From: Aristolochia californica
Lineage: Eukaryota; Streptophyta; Magnoliopsida; Piperales; Aristolochiaceae
DNA: 64,000 nt
Direction: 5' to 3'
Assembly (NCBI GenBank): GCA_029961685.1
Contig: JARWKL010000010.1
Coordinates: 29,234,111-29,298,110, forward strand
Made by a program: the position numbers and the translations under genes
Shown here: positions 36,482 to 48,077 of the stretch, one piece after another
Numbering within the stretch: position 1 is the stretch's first letter
Layout of the letters: each line of letters starts with the position of its first letter
The notes under the pieces: model-generated
Databases searched by the model: none
The model's input: the letters and a program-made list of their open reading frames with translations, nothing else
Told to the model about the DNA's origin: nothing

Positions 36482-37600
36482 TCAATTTATTGTCGTAGTT
36501 GAAACATAGACCTTTTCTTTGTTTTTTATCCATTTCTTCAAGGGAGAGCCTCTTGAATGGCCTTCGAGTTTGACCATCCCAAAAAGAAGTGTTACTCCAA
36601 GCATGAGGAATTGTGGTTTGGATGGATTGAGGGAGAGGTCCCTTAGGTCGGAAGCGTAGGAGGGACTTTTTCTTCTTGTATGTGAGTTTGGTAAATTGCT
36701 TCTAAGAGTTATAGGATGGAATACCCTTACCTCAGCTGAAATTTCTGGTTTAAGGCCTCCAATGAAGCTACCAACTTGAATATGCTCTAGCCAATGGACT
36801 CGGTTGGCAATGCGTTCAAATTCAGTTTGGTACTCTTTGACAAAGCCGATTTGCTTGAGCTTTGCAAGAAGATAATTAAAATCTTGATACTTCATTGGCC
36901 CAAACCATATGTGAAATGCTTGTACAAACTCATGCCAAGTGATAAGAGAGTTAGTACAGTTGTGCCATTGGAACCATCGTTTCTAGAAGGAACGAAACTA
37001 GAAGCACTTTTTGGTTTTCTTTGGTTTGTTGAAAAGCAAAAAATTGTCAACCATATAAGCCCACTCCAATGGGTCATCTTTGGGTTTATACTTTGGAAAA
37101 TCTATTTGGGCCATGGGAGCTTGTACGGATCCACTTCTTGTATTCATGGTTTCGTATGGGAGAGAGTGGTAGTCAAAGGAAGGTGACTTAGAATGGGAGA
37201 AATGTTGGTGGGGCATAGATTGTGTAACATGAGGATGATCAAGAGGATAGGAAGTGGAATATGGTGGTTGAGGGTAAGTGGGTAGGGTTGTGGTTGGAAT
37301 AGTCATGTAATGGGGAAGATGATGGAAGGTAGAAGAGTTGTGATGAGGAGGAATATTTGGAAGAGAAGGGGTAGGTAGGATTGGTGGTGGAAGGGAGGAT
37401 AACTTACTAAAAATAGGTTTGTTTGAAGCTTCATGACAAGGGGAAGAAGGTCTTGCATTCCACTTTTCCAAAAAAAGCTTGAAACATGGTGGTCAATTGT
37501 TATAATTTTCCTTGCAAACTTGAGATTTCATCAATCAAGTTTTCTTGGTTATACACTTGAGCAACAACCATCTCTTGTAATTGAAATTCTATACTTCTTG
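36482..37600 (-). pseudogene. Gypsy gag fragment
   Basis: Two frames cover it. At 36998-37471 there is a proline-rich stretch and then APMAQIDFPKYKPKDDPLEW, a typical start of the Gypsy capsid domain (FPkydGdDPleW). At 36482-36895 follows LAKLKQIGFVKEYQTEFERI, then GSFIGGLKPEISAEVRVF, the end of the same capsid domain. One frameshift lies near 36890. Upstream, 37500-37600 reads like the Gag N-terminus (EFQLQEMVVAQVYNQENLID). No zinc knuckle or protease is present. Confidence 0.85.
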
Positions 37601-37615
37601 CATTGACTATGTTGA

Positions 37616-38207
37616 TGATAGAGGCCAAAGAAAGGTCTTATCTTCTCACCTTCCAAAGAAAGAATTAAGGCTCTTCTAGGTAAGGGAGAGATAGAGATAG
37701 GGAGAGAAAGAGAGAGAGAAACTAAGTAGGAGAAAAAGGGAGAGAGGGAGACGAGCTGTAGGAGAGGGAGAGGAGAGTAAGGCCAGAGAGATTTGAGGAA
37801 TAGACTTGATTGATTTTTCCTTCAACGAATATCCCTATTTATACTTTTTCCATTACATGTTTAGGAAAACTCCTCAATCAATTAGGCTCCCTAATTACAT
37901 CAATCAAGGGAGATTATAAAATCAAATGAGAAAATCTAGGAAACTTTTAAATCAATTACAATCTTATCTTCTAGAGATTTTTTAACAAAAGAAAGTAGAA
38001 ATTCTAGGGATCCATCAAAAGAAGGAAGGTAGGACTCTCATTTCTACCCTTGACTTTTAACCTTATTTCCACTTTTATTCTTGAGTATCATTTTCCTCTT
38101 TTACCCCCATGTATGTGCATGGGTCCACATGTGTGCCACTTTTTTTTTCTTGCTTCTTCTTCCTTCTTCCTTGATTTTTTTTTTAAAAAATTTGAGGGTT
38201 CCTATCA
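37616..38207 (-). repeat. 5' LTR of the deleted Gypsy element
   Basis: 592 bp, alignable to the left LTR over its length with scattered differences. The sequence after it on the coding strand is not a clear tRNA primer site. Confidence 0.85.
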
Positions 38208-38539
38208 TAGATGGGGCAAGCTCCCTTCTTAGGTTGGTCAGTTTTCTTTGACTTGAACATGGGTGGACGATTGCAACTAGTTGAATAGGTTTTGTATCAT
38301 GGTTTAGAGAAGTTGGTTCTCACTATAAAAAAATTTGGTTTATTACTCCAAGATTATAAATCCATTTGTTGCATTGTGATTCTATCTAATCCTTGCATAC
38401 ATACAATCTTCTTATTGTAGTATACAACTAATGTCATCTCTAAGATTTCAAATATGGTAATAAAGTGTACACTTGGTGATACTAGGCTGGCATGGGATAA
38501 AAGAGATTGCAATCTAGCCCAAAAAAAATGAAAAAAAGT

Positions 38540-39080
38540 CACCTATGAACAAGAATACTTGGGCTTCCTTCTTTGCTTCTCTAATCGTAGCTTTAATACA
38601 AATTGTTCACATTTGGAGAAGAGAAGAGGTTTCTAGTTATGACAGTAATGAAATTTATCACGAAAAAGAAGTTCTTGAGGCATGGTAGGGTGCATGGATT
38701 GTGGTAATGCAAGGTTATATTATGAGTGGAAGTCAGATAAAAGAGAAGAATGGATGTGAAAAGGGCTGAGTTGGATTGATATTGGGCTGAAGTGGATGAT
38801 GGTTTTGCATAGTTGAAGTGGGGAAATTGTAGATATATGAGATGGAGAAGGATAGGTTGGCTAGGTGAGGATAGAGTGGGTAATAAAGGTGGTGGTAGAG
38901 TGGGAGGATGGACTTGTGCAAAAACTAACCTTGAAGAAGACTCTTTCCCTAGTAAATGAGTAGATGTTAGAGCCAAACTTGAAGTCTTTTCCTCTTGGCA
39001 TTACTTCATCCACATAGAGACTTCATCTAGCCTTGTCATAATGTTGGAGACCTAGTCCCCAAATACTTTAAATTGAGCTA
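38540..39080 (-). pseudogene. Possible second Gypsy gag remnant
   Basis: The minus strand carries a proline-rich stretch (VHPPTLPPPLLPTLSSPSQP). Before it, in broken frame, are words like FVGPLAQFKVFGD and IMTRLDEVSMWMK, resembling the region upstream of the capsid in the neighbouring Gypsy gag. No LTR was assigned. The resemblance is modest. Confidence 0.35.
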
Positions 39081-39879
39081 GAGGTCCGACAAAGTGCTTT
39101 AAAAATGAACATAGTCGTGTGGTTTTCATCTACAAAATAAATGATTGCAATTAAAGGATTCATGCTTCAAAGGTGTCCAAACCAACTATATGTTGTGTTT
39201 CAATTTTCAACAAAGAATACACATGTGGATCCCTGTATTCATTAGAAGACACACCCACAAACTACAAAAAAAACGATTGCACATCTCATAGAGGAAAATC
39301 TGTGAGATAGTCTAAATTATAGTTATAGAGAAATTATCAAAGAATGGATTGAGATTATGGAATTTCATTGAATTATTTGCAGGCATGACAAGGAAAGGAG
39401 GTTGTTCAAGAGGGAATTCAGGAGTCGATGGCCGGTGCATACAATCTAATCCCTTTGTTGATATTAAGATCAAAGAGATAAATCTAGGTTGCTATGCAAT
39501 ATTTTTATTAGGCTTCAACAACTCTTCATCTCATTTCATGCACAATTTATTGGTTTTAAGTATGCATGGCAATTGGTACTATTCATTGATCTTACATTTT
39601 TGAAAGACTATTATAAAAATACGATACTCTCGAGTATAGTACTTAATGAGAATAACTAGATTTATCTAGTTATTTATTTTTGGTAGTTCTTGGTGAAACT
39701 GAATCAAATTGGGTGTGGTTCTTATCACAATTGAAGATTATACTACAAGAACATCAACTTGTGACATTTTATCTCTAATTTGTTATGTTGGTTTGGTGCA
39801 ATTTGTAACTAGCATTTTTTCAAATTATCATACGATTTTGTGTGCATCAACCTATGAATTTTTTTTATAAATTTTCTAA

Positions 39880-40380
39880 ATTTTGCTATAAGAAATGCAA
39901 AAAGGGTGGTTGAAGGACTATTTTATGATGTTGCATGTTCAACTAGTATTGATAACTTTAACATTTACATGAAAACCATTAGAGACACTTTTTTAATACA
40001 TATGATTGGATAATCAATTTTTGAACTTGATCATTGGGTTAAAGAATTTTCCTTATGGATGTCAATATATGCAATTAATGACTAATGTGGTAGAAAGTTT
40101 CAATAATAGATACTAGAAGCATGTAAATTATCGATACTTCAAATGATTGACAAGGTAAGATTGAAGTGAATACAACTATTTTATCTGTGAAGTGAAGAGT
40201 CAAAAGCTTGGACAAAATCACTTACTAAGTGGATGAATTCTATTATATAAGGAGTGGTTCAAGAAATCACTCAACAATTGACATAGATAAAACATATTGC
40301 AAGGGTATGTGAACTAACAAGAAGAAACATAATTGAATATTGTTCTAAGTATTATATGACTAATCTATGGAGGTTAGCCT
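39880..40380 (+). pseudogene. MULE (MuDR-like) transposase remnant
   Basis: Read through stops and shifts, the plus strand gives FNIYMKTIRDT, a block corresponding to 'NVVESFNN', ACKLSILQMIDKVRLKCIQL and SKAWTKSLTKWMNSII. These follow the order of the C-terminal part of plant MULE transposases. A later block (SKYYMTNLWRLAYKSF) fits the end of that domain. No intact frame and no terminal repeats were found. A TRIM chain begins about 150 bp downstream. Confidence 0.6.
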
Positions 40381-40524
40381 ATAAATCCTTTGCAAATGAG
40401 TGTATGAATGGAACACAAGTTGCAATTTTTTGTCAAACAAACGACAATAATATTGGATACTTTGAGAAATTAGACAACCAAAATGAACGCTTTAAACATT
40501 TTATATACTTCCATTATAGTAGTT

Positions 40525-41178
40525 TGTTGAGTACCTAACTAATACTATCCAAAAGACTGGCCTATCAGGAGCGAAAAACATAGGTACTTAACCCAGGACC
40601 ATAACATCACACCCATCGTCGTGAGGCCGACGCCCACGGCGGCCTACACTAGAGACGGCCTACTTCTGTCGACATCCCTAATGTGCGGGAACACCCTCAG
40701 GTCGCCCCTTCCGCTTATAGTGATTGCCCATGGTGCTGGAACACACTCTCGTCGCCCCTTCCACTAGGTCACCCCCTCCGCCCAGGGCTACATACCTCCA
40801 CACGCCGCTTGCAGCACACAGGAATCGAACTTGCGACATAGCGCTAGCTCTGATACCAAATGTTAAGCACCTAGCCAATACTACCCAAAAGATCGGCCTG
40901 TTAGGAGCGGAAGACATAGGTACTTAACCGCAGGACCCTAACATCACACCCCGCCCGACTCAAGCCGACGACCTCGACGGGTCACTAGTCGTAGCGCTCG
41001 CGCGTTGTCCACCCGGCTTGGAGACAACACCTCCAACGCCGTTGCTGCTACACTCGGGATTCGAAGTCGGGACATAGCGCCTGCTCTGATACCAGATGTT
41101 AAGCACCTAACCAATACTACCCAAAAGACCGGCCTGTCAGGAGCGGAAGACATAGATACTTAACCCAGGACCATAACA
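40525..41178 (-). mobile_element. TRIM chain with three LTRs and two different internal regions
   Basis: Three direct LTR copies, 40525-40606, 40861-40943 and 41097-41178 (82-83 bp), each begin TGTT and end AACA on the plus strand. They enclose internal regions of 254 bp (40607-40860) and 153 bp (40944-41096). Both internals end in gctctgatacca, the reverse complement of the initiator tRNA-Met primer site, two bases or fewer from the LTR. Flanking 5-mers are TAGTT and TAGTC, a near-exact target duplication around the whole chain. The LTR core (agaccggcctgt.aggagcg) is related to the TRIMs at 4.3 and 47 kb. No protein is encoded. Confidence 0.85.
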
Positions 41179-43330
41179 TAGTCCTTATCTAAATCTACCT
41201 AAAAGAAAGAGAATTGAGTCATAAGCATCACTGGAGCCAACTTTGCATTGCAACAAGCGTGGAAATATCCAAGGCCATAATTGAGCGACATGAAATGCAA
41301 TAATCTGAATTATATATATTATTATTAAGTTTTCCTATTATTGTAAAAATTATGAACATTTTGGTTCTAGTTTGTTTAGATAATATTCTCTAAATTTAAT
41401 TGATAAACATAGCTTATTTTTAAAATTATCGATAAATAGGTACTACATAGAGTGTATCTCTTATTTTCTTTACTCACATTTATATGGTTCATATATTTTA
41501 TATATGGAACTTAATATGTATGATCTATTATCATATTCTTACCATATTAATCTTTTAAAATTAACTTTTCACAACAATCTACAATTTTATTATATCCTAC
41601 CTTGTATTAGATATTCTAATTTGTCAGCATTTAAAGACTTTGAACTTTGTCAACATTGATAGTGATATAGTAGTAGATGAAGAACTATTTTAATTTATAA
41701 AAGATAAGTATTAAGATAGTAAATTGGTCATTGTTTAAAAAATTGAAAGTCATGCCAATGAAATGGTATATGTGTGGTTATAATTTGTAAGATTAACTTG
41801 TGAAATCAAGTTGTCATTGCATGCATATGAGAAAGAATATTATATAAAAAACTTATCAAATCTAATCTAGAAGAATTGCTTAATCTGTCATACTTATCAT
41901 ACAATTTTTTCAGAAGCACAATATGTATGGACAAGATTGGAATTTTAAATGTTAACAAAAAATAGGCTAAAACGTACTTTTGACGGGAAAAAATTATCTT
42001 TACATATATTGCATTATGATCTTACCAATGGATCAATTGTGATTTTATGAATTGGTTACTTATAGAAGAAAGTGCTTGAGGGTATTTTTGTAGAAGATTA
42101 TTTTCTTTAACAGCCATTAATTAATTTTATTAATAAAGGGGTTAGAAATTATGACTTTGTCTTTCATTAGGGTTGACTAAAAGAAAACTTTGTCAACGAG
42201 AACTATTGTTTGCCCCAACACTTGCACTTAGCTTTTCCTTTTGTTTGTTTTTTTTTTTTTTTTTTTTTTTTTTGTTGTGAATCGAACATGTTCATAGAGA
42301 TGTTGGAGTTCTGAGTAAAGGTGAATTCTAACAAAGAGCTGACAATCTATGAAGAGGCCAAGATTATCTTTCTAGTTCGATTCTTGGGATGAATGAGAAA
42401 TTGGCGATAGGTGTGCATCCAGAAGCTTTCAAGGATTTGTCAATTTTAGTTTACTTATTTTTAATCTGTGTATCCTTCTTGAACTACACAATGCTCTACG
42501 AAGTTAAAGTCGTTATTTTTTTCTTTTTTGGGATAATAATTTGTTATTCCCTTGTCCATTGTTTCCCTCACTTTCATTAGGCCTCCCACTAGCCCACGCA
42601 ACAACTTTATTTAGCCCATGCCAGTGCCAATAGTAGCCCCCTCACCAACACCATAATTCCTAAACTCATACTAACCTTAGTTATATGTGATTGAATCACA
42701 CATTCAAGAATTGGAGGCTCAATTTGACTAAAACTTCACTCGCTCTCAGTGACAATGGCTAGCTCAACACTTCAACAAGTCCACTAACCACACTACTTGT
42801 TGATAACACTTCCCAATTTATTAGCTGAAGTGGGTGGATCTATTACAGTTCAAGAAAATGAGTCTATCACTACTCAAGATCTTGACTTTGGCCCGTTCAA
42901 ACTCATATCTTTGCCTACACCTATGAACCAGTTGCCAACAAACCCAATGGCAATGTCAAACCACTAATCTCTTGTCTTGATCACCCAACTTATCAATTTT
43001 TCAGGGATATTAAACTACAAGTGGGTTGCTTCATAGTTGTGCAAAGAAGGCACTCCATCTATTAGCTAGCAAACCGAATTGGGTGCTAAAAATTTCTCCT
43101 TGCACACAAAAGGTGCCTCCAATATACTTGTGCATGAGATTGAATGGCTTTTTGGCATCTTTGTTGGTTGACCACAACTCTTACTACTAATGACTTTTGG
43201 GGACCTATCACCTGAGTATTATTCAGTTCTCTTTTGAATGCAAAAATACAAGCTCTTGGTACATCGGATGACAACCATAACATCAACCATATTCGAGCCT
43301 CGAGTCTCAGGTTCCTCAAAGAAGGGTAGA
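41179..43330. other. Gene-free stretch with possible retroelement 3' end
   Basis: No gene is recognised. A poly-T run lies at 42248-42273. Near 43318-43331 a purine tract (aaagaagggtagaa) is followed by TGTTAGCTG, which could be the polypurine tract and start of a 3' LTR. No matching second LTR was found, so this is only a suggestion. Confidence 0.4.
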
Positions 43331-46300
43331 ATGTTAGCTGTCAATTTACAAGCGTATTTGGTAATTGTTGTAAGGGACAATTTAGTGAAACTTGTATAAG
43401 TGGGTTAAGGAGACAGAGAAAGTTCACATGTAGTTCATGTTTGCTGACGTGGTTTCTCAAGAGGGAGGGAGGCAAGGGGTGGGGGAGCTAGGGTGTTGAA
43501 TTGAGATTCTAAATCAAAATTTTTGCGTTTATGCAAGGTGCAACCAAAATAAATGATTAGAAAAATCAAAGCACACACACAACCATAAGGAGACAAAGAT
43601 TTTTTATTTTCAATATTTTCCTATTGTTAGTCACTCCCCCAATAACCCTTGCTTAGAAAATTTTAATAATTGATCATACAAAGAGATTTTAGGCACTCTT
43701 TATGACGCATACAATCACTAATTACACAAATTGATCTCTCCCCTAGAGATTTAATTACATAACTAGATTTTGGCACTAGTGGTTGCTCCCTTTCTAGATT
43801 ATAAGTTCTAGAATGCCAATTGATCTAGCTTTAAGGTACTGGAGAACATCTAGAAATAAAATGTATAAAAATACAAAAGAGAAAATAAAATTTATTACTT
43901 CCGTTTGGAGAGATAGCCTTCTCCAAGTGAGATCTTCCAGATCTTTAAGATTGTGAGACAAATCGTTTAGAGCTTGATGGAACAATGTATGTAAAGAGAA
44001 TGAAAAGAAAAGGAAGGTTTGGGTAATTTTGAGCCTTTTCTAGTCTAAAGCTAAAAAAAAATTCTAAAGGTTTGGTACGCTAATAGAAGCTCAACTTGAT
44101 CCTCTACGAGTTTTGGGGCCTATTTATATGTTTTTCATCCTAACTATATTTTTTAGGTTCCCTAAGCTTGTTGATCAATCATAGCATCGATCAACAAGAT
44201 TTCCTATCTTTTAGAAAACCTGATTGCTTAATCGATCCTACTCGATTGATTGAACATTTTTTGAAGCCGTGGTACTATAGAAGTCACTATGATTAATCAT
44301 GGTAAGGGGTAAGATTTATCGTGCTCTATGTTCGTTTTTGGTAGACTTTTGTTCAATCGATCAAGCCAATTAGTATGATTGATCAAGCTTTATAGTTTGA
44401 TATGACTGAACGTAGTATGATCAATCAATCCAGTCCAGATGATCGATCATGCTTTATAGCTCATTCTTGAAAGATATTGTATGATTAATCAAGCCAAATA
44501 GGTTGACTGATCATGCTTTATATTGTTTGTTAGACTACGCTTTGGATGATCGATCATAACTAACAGTATTAATCATGCTTGATTGAGCATTCTATTGTCT
44601 TGAGTTTTTTTCATAAACCTCGTAATATATGTGTTGGAAGGCACATGTCTAAAATACATAAATAACCCTGTTAATAGCATATATTCAACCTACTTTTTTG
44701 TTATCATCAAAATAATGGAGACCAACATGATTTTACCATTTTGTCTAATAGTTCAATTCAATACGAGAAGATAATAGATACCTTGTTGACATAGGTCTCT
44801 AAAGTAGAAGTTACCTAAAAGGAAGTTGTCATGAATGTAAACGTTGTGATCATCTATCTCATTGAAAGAATTAAAGATCATCTTGAAAATGGTTTCTCTT
44901 AGTATCATCTCTCCATGCTCCTATCTACACCCTCTTGCTTTATCATTTTTGTCTTCTGGTTCAAGTATAAAGGATCACAACACATAACACACCAATGACC
45001 AACCTTTTTTGATCCCTTTGGAATTCCTTTTTTTCAAAAAAAAAAAAAAAAACATTAGAGACTTGTGTGAAAGCTATAGGTTGTAAAAGATATATACAAT
45101 AGTATTTTAGTTATATTTAGATACTTTACATTTAAAATCATAAATGAATGTTTAATCTCGTTTTATACATATGTTATTTGTCATTTTTCTATTACTAGCA
45201 TCATGTCCCATGCATACATTTCAGTGTTTTTAGTATTAATTTAATGTATGTTTATATCTTTTTGGGCTTCTAACACACGACTTTCATATTTTCTTGAACC
45301 CAAACAATTACTTACAAGTTATGCCACTTAAAGGATAAGTCTAAAAATAAGTTATGATATGAGTTTTTCAAAAAAAAATATGGATAAATAGAAATAAAGC
45401 ACCTTAAAATTTTATAGTTTCTATAGTTAAAATAGGTATCTTGTCTTGTAGTCTATATGGCAAGATATCCTAGCATGAAATAAGATAAAATATGTCTCAT
45501 AAAACTTTCTTATATTTTCAAGATGCCAAAATGTCTCAAAAATTCAAGACAACCACTCCTACGAAGAGCAACTACTCGAAAGAGAAGGGAAGAGAAAAGA
45601 GAAAAAAAAAACTCATTTTTCAAAATCTCTTATAGTTAAACGTATTTTATGGTATTTTTCACAATTTTATATTCTTCTCATGAGATTTTTCAATAATATA
45701 CACTTTATTTATATTTTGATTTTGATTAATATTCTAACTTAATTCAATGAACAAAGAGTAATTTGAATTGGGAGAAAAATATTTTTGTTTCAAAGGTGTA
45801 ATATAGGTTACATTTTTAGTTTTCAAAATCATATTTTCTACCAAAGAAATTGCAAAAGTAAGTTTCATAGGCAAACTTGAGAAAAAATCACTTAAAAATA
45901 AAAAATAGAAGAGTGGATTATTCTAAAATTTTTCCCTTTAGGGCATGTTTAGAAAGTGCATAAAAGAAAAAGGAAGAGAAATTCATTTTCCTATGTTTGG
46001 CAATACAAATTTATGAAGAAAAAAATATGAGAGGAATTATTTTCTCTTTAAGCTAATGGGCTCTCTCAACAAAAAAAAACATGGAATTTGAAGAGAAGAG
46101 AAAATAAAATGAAATAAGAGAGAAATTTTTAATTATCAAAATTTTTAAATATTACCAATTTTTATTTTTTTTTAAAAAAAATCCGTATACATCCAAATAA
46201 GAAAAACTATATTTCTCTTCCATCTTCTTTCTCAATTTCCATGGGCATTCAAACTAGAAAATATAAAAAAAAAAAATTGTTTTTTGTTTTTGTTTTTGTT

Positions 46301-46459
46301 TTTTTATTTTTGCTTCATTTCTTTTCTCTCTATGTCCAACACATATGTAAACTTGAATCATCTTATACTATTAGTGATCGTGATTTAGCGTTACTAATTT
46401 TTCTAAAATTATTTTGAAATACTTAAATTATGTTGAATTACATTTGTTGGACTTGGGAG
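43331..46459. other. AT-rich gene-free region with TGATCAATCA-like repeats
   Basis: No gene is recognised. From about 44165 to 44590 the words 'gattgatca', 'atcgatcat' and 'atcaatca' recur many times at uneven spacing, often followed by 'agctttatag' or 'tgctttata'. Poly-A runs occur near 45037 and 46262. The rest is AT-rich and featureless. Confidence 0.5.
44165..44590. repeat. Degenerate repeats of TGATCAATCA / TGATCGATCA
   Basis: At least eight close variants are seen, several linked to 'catgctttata'. Spacing is about 30-60 bp and irregular, so it is not a simple satellite. Confidence 0.6.
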
Positions 46460-47183
46460 TAGAGGTAGGATCGAACAGAGCCGGTTCATGAGTAGCTCAA
46501 GCTCGGCTCAATTTGGTTCGCTTTATCTCGATCTCGAATTGAATTTGAGATAAAAATCGGGCTCATTTAAGTTAACGAGCCAAGCTCAAACAAACCATGG
46601 TTCGGTTCAAATTCTCGTGAGTCGGCTCATCACTTAACGATGCTTCGGATGAAAATCAAGATTTGATAGCGGGCAACAACGAGTTAGGGGAATCAGAAAA
46701 TGGGGATTTGGGGCTTGAGAAGATCAAAAGAAAATTGGTTGTGAAGTTCATATGTTCGTGATTCGCCGACCTTTCCCAAAAAGAATCGGACTGCAATCTC
46801 CCTCTTTAGGGAAGTTTTTGTTTTTTATTTGATTTCATCTTCTTTTTCTTCAATGTTCCTCTTTGATCTTCTTCCTTTTTTATCTTCATCGCTCAATCGG
46901 TTTTTGTAACTGAGCATCGCAGATTAAAGTGACAAAACAGAGGTATTAGGTAAGCTAATCGATTTTTTACATTCTTTATCTACTGGTATTCATGTTATTT
47001 TTGTTTTCGTCGATGGAACAGTTGAACAAAGGTAACCCAATTATATTTTGCACTTTTATCTGTTGGTATTCATGTTAATTGTTATGTTTTGTGTTGGTTC
47101 TGAGTATACTGTATTCCCATTCTTTTTCTTTGACCTCCATTAAAACTGTTATGGACAAACACATTCTTTATTTGCTAGTCTTT

Positions 47184-47720
47184 CGTCAGAGTGGTTCTGT
47201 CCACTCTTGTAGACGGTAGCTTTTCGCACCTAACAGATCGGTCTTTTGGGTGTATTGGCTAACCGCTGTCATGGTATCAGAGTTGGGCACGCCACGTCCC
47301 ACAGTCGAATCCTATGAGAGGCAGTCAAGAATGGTGGGGGTGGGTGGGTGTTAGAGTGGTTCTGTCCACTCTTGTAGGTGGAAGTTTTCCGCACCTAACA
47401 GATCGGTTTTTTCGGTTGTATTGGCTAGTTGCTGCCATGGTATCAGAGATGGGCATGCCTCGCCCCATGTTTGAATCCTGTGAGATGCGGTCAAGAATGG
47501 GCGGGGTGGGTGTTAGAGTGGTTTCGTCTACTCTTGTAGGTGATAGCTTTCCGCACCTAACAAATCGGTCTTTTGGGTCTATTGGCTAGCCACTGTCATG
47601 GTATCAGAGCAAGGTATGCCACGTCTCGCATTCGAATCCCGTGAGAGGAGGTCAAGAATGGGCGGGGTGGTGTCAGAGTGGTTCTGTCCACTCTTGTAGG
47701 CGGTAGCTTTCCCGCTGTCA
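47184..47720 (+). mobile_element. TRIM chain: four LTRs and three internal regions, exact TSD
   Basis: LTRs at 47184-47271, 47349-47437, 47511-47598 and 47671-47720 (88, 89, 88 and 50 bp; the last has an internal deletion) alternate with internal regions of 77, 73 and 72 bp. Each LTR ends in a CA (gtca or gcca) followed at once by TGGTATCAGAG, the initiator tRNA-Met primer site. Each internal region ends in a G-rich tract such as gggcggggtggg just before the next TG. The 5-bp sequence TCTTT is present exactly on both sides (47179-47183 and 47721-47725). The whole chain therefore went in as one unit or grew in place from one insertion. Confidence 0.92.
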
Positions 47721-47827
47721 TCTTTAAGCCATCCTTCGGAGTTAATAGCAGTTTTAAGTAATTAAGCCATACTTCAGAGTTAATGGCAGTTTAAGTACTT
47801 TGATATATATATATATAGATAGATAGA

Positions 47828-48077
47828 TGACAACGGCTAGCGAATACAACCCAACAGATCGATCTGTTAGGTGAGGAAAGCTACCGCCTACAAGAGTGGA
47901 CGGAACCACTCTGACACCCACCCCGCCCATTCTTGACCAGCTCTCACGGGATTCGAATGCGGAACATGGCATGCCTAGCTCTGATACCATGACAGCGGTT
48001 AGTCAATACACCCAACAGACCGATCTTTTAGGTGCGGAAAAATACCGCATACAAGAGTGGAAGGAACCACTCTGACA
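47828..48077 (-). mobile_element. TRIM, 250 bp, complete, inverted relative to the chain next to it
   Basis: LTRs at 47828-47916 (89 bp) and 47990-48077 (88 bp) flank a 73-bp internal region. On the minus strand the order is LTR (TGTCAGAG to TGTCA), primer site TGGTATCAGAGC, internal region, G-rich tract GGGCGGGGTGGG, LTR. ATAGA is found exactly on both sides, though it lies in a GATA-type microsatellite, so the match is less telling than elsewhere. Sequence is very close to the chain at 47184-47720, 107 bp away on the other strand. Confidence 0.9.

Larger units (their letters stand above)
35143..38207 (-). mobile_element. Internally deleted Gypsy LTR retrotransposon
   Basis: Two LTRs of about 0.6 kb (35143-35741 and 37616-38207) begin TGATA and end TATCA on the plus strand. 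They share blocks such as 'ggtcttatcttctca' and ttgatttttccttcaac. The flanks are TAGAG on the left and TAGAT on the right, a near-match to a 5-bp target duplication. Inside, on the minus strand, a gag piece (37600-36500) is joined almost directly to the end of integrase (36442-35780). Protease, RT, RNase H and the integrase core are gone. It cannot move by itself. Confidence 0.85.

Noticed and set aside
43318..43340. Polypurine tract and start of an LTR
   Set aside because: Suggestive only; no partner LTR or readable pol was found nearby, so it is not listed as an element.
47184..47720. Evenly spaced repeats that could look like a CRISPR array or a satellite
   Set aside because: The units have LTR ends, a primer site, a purine tract and one 5-bp target duplication, and the host is a plant.
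47184..48077. SINE interpretation of the small repeats
   Set aside because: A B-box-like motif is present, but there is no A box at proper spacing and no poly-A tail. The direct terminal repeats with TG/CA ends fit a TRIM.
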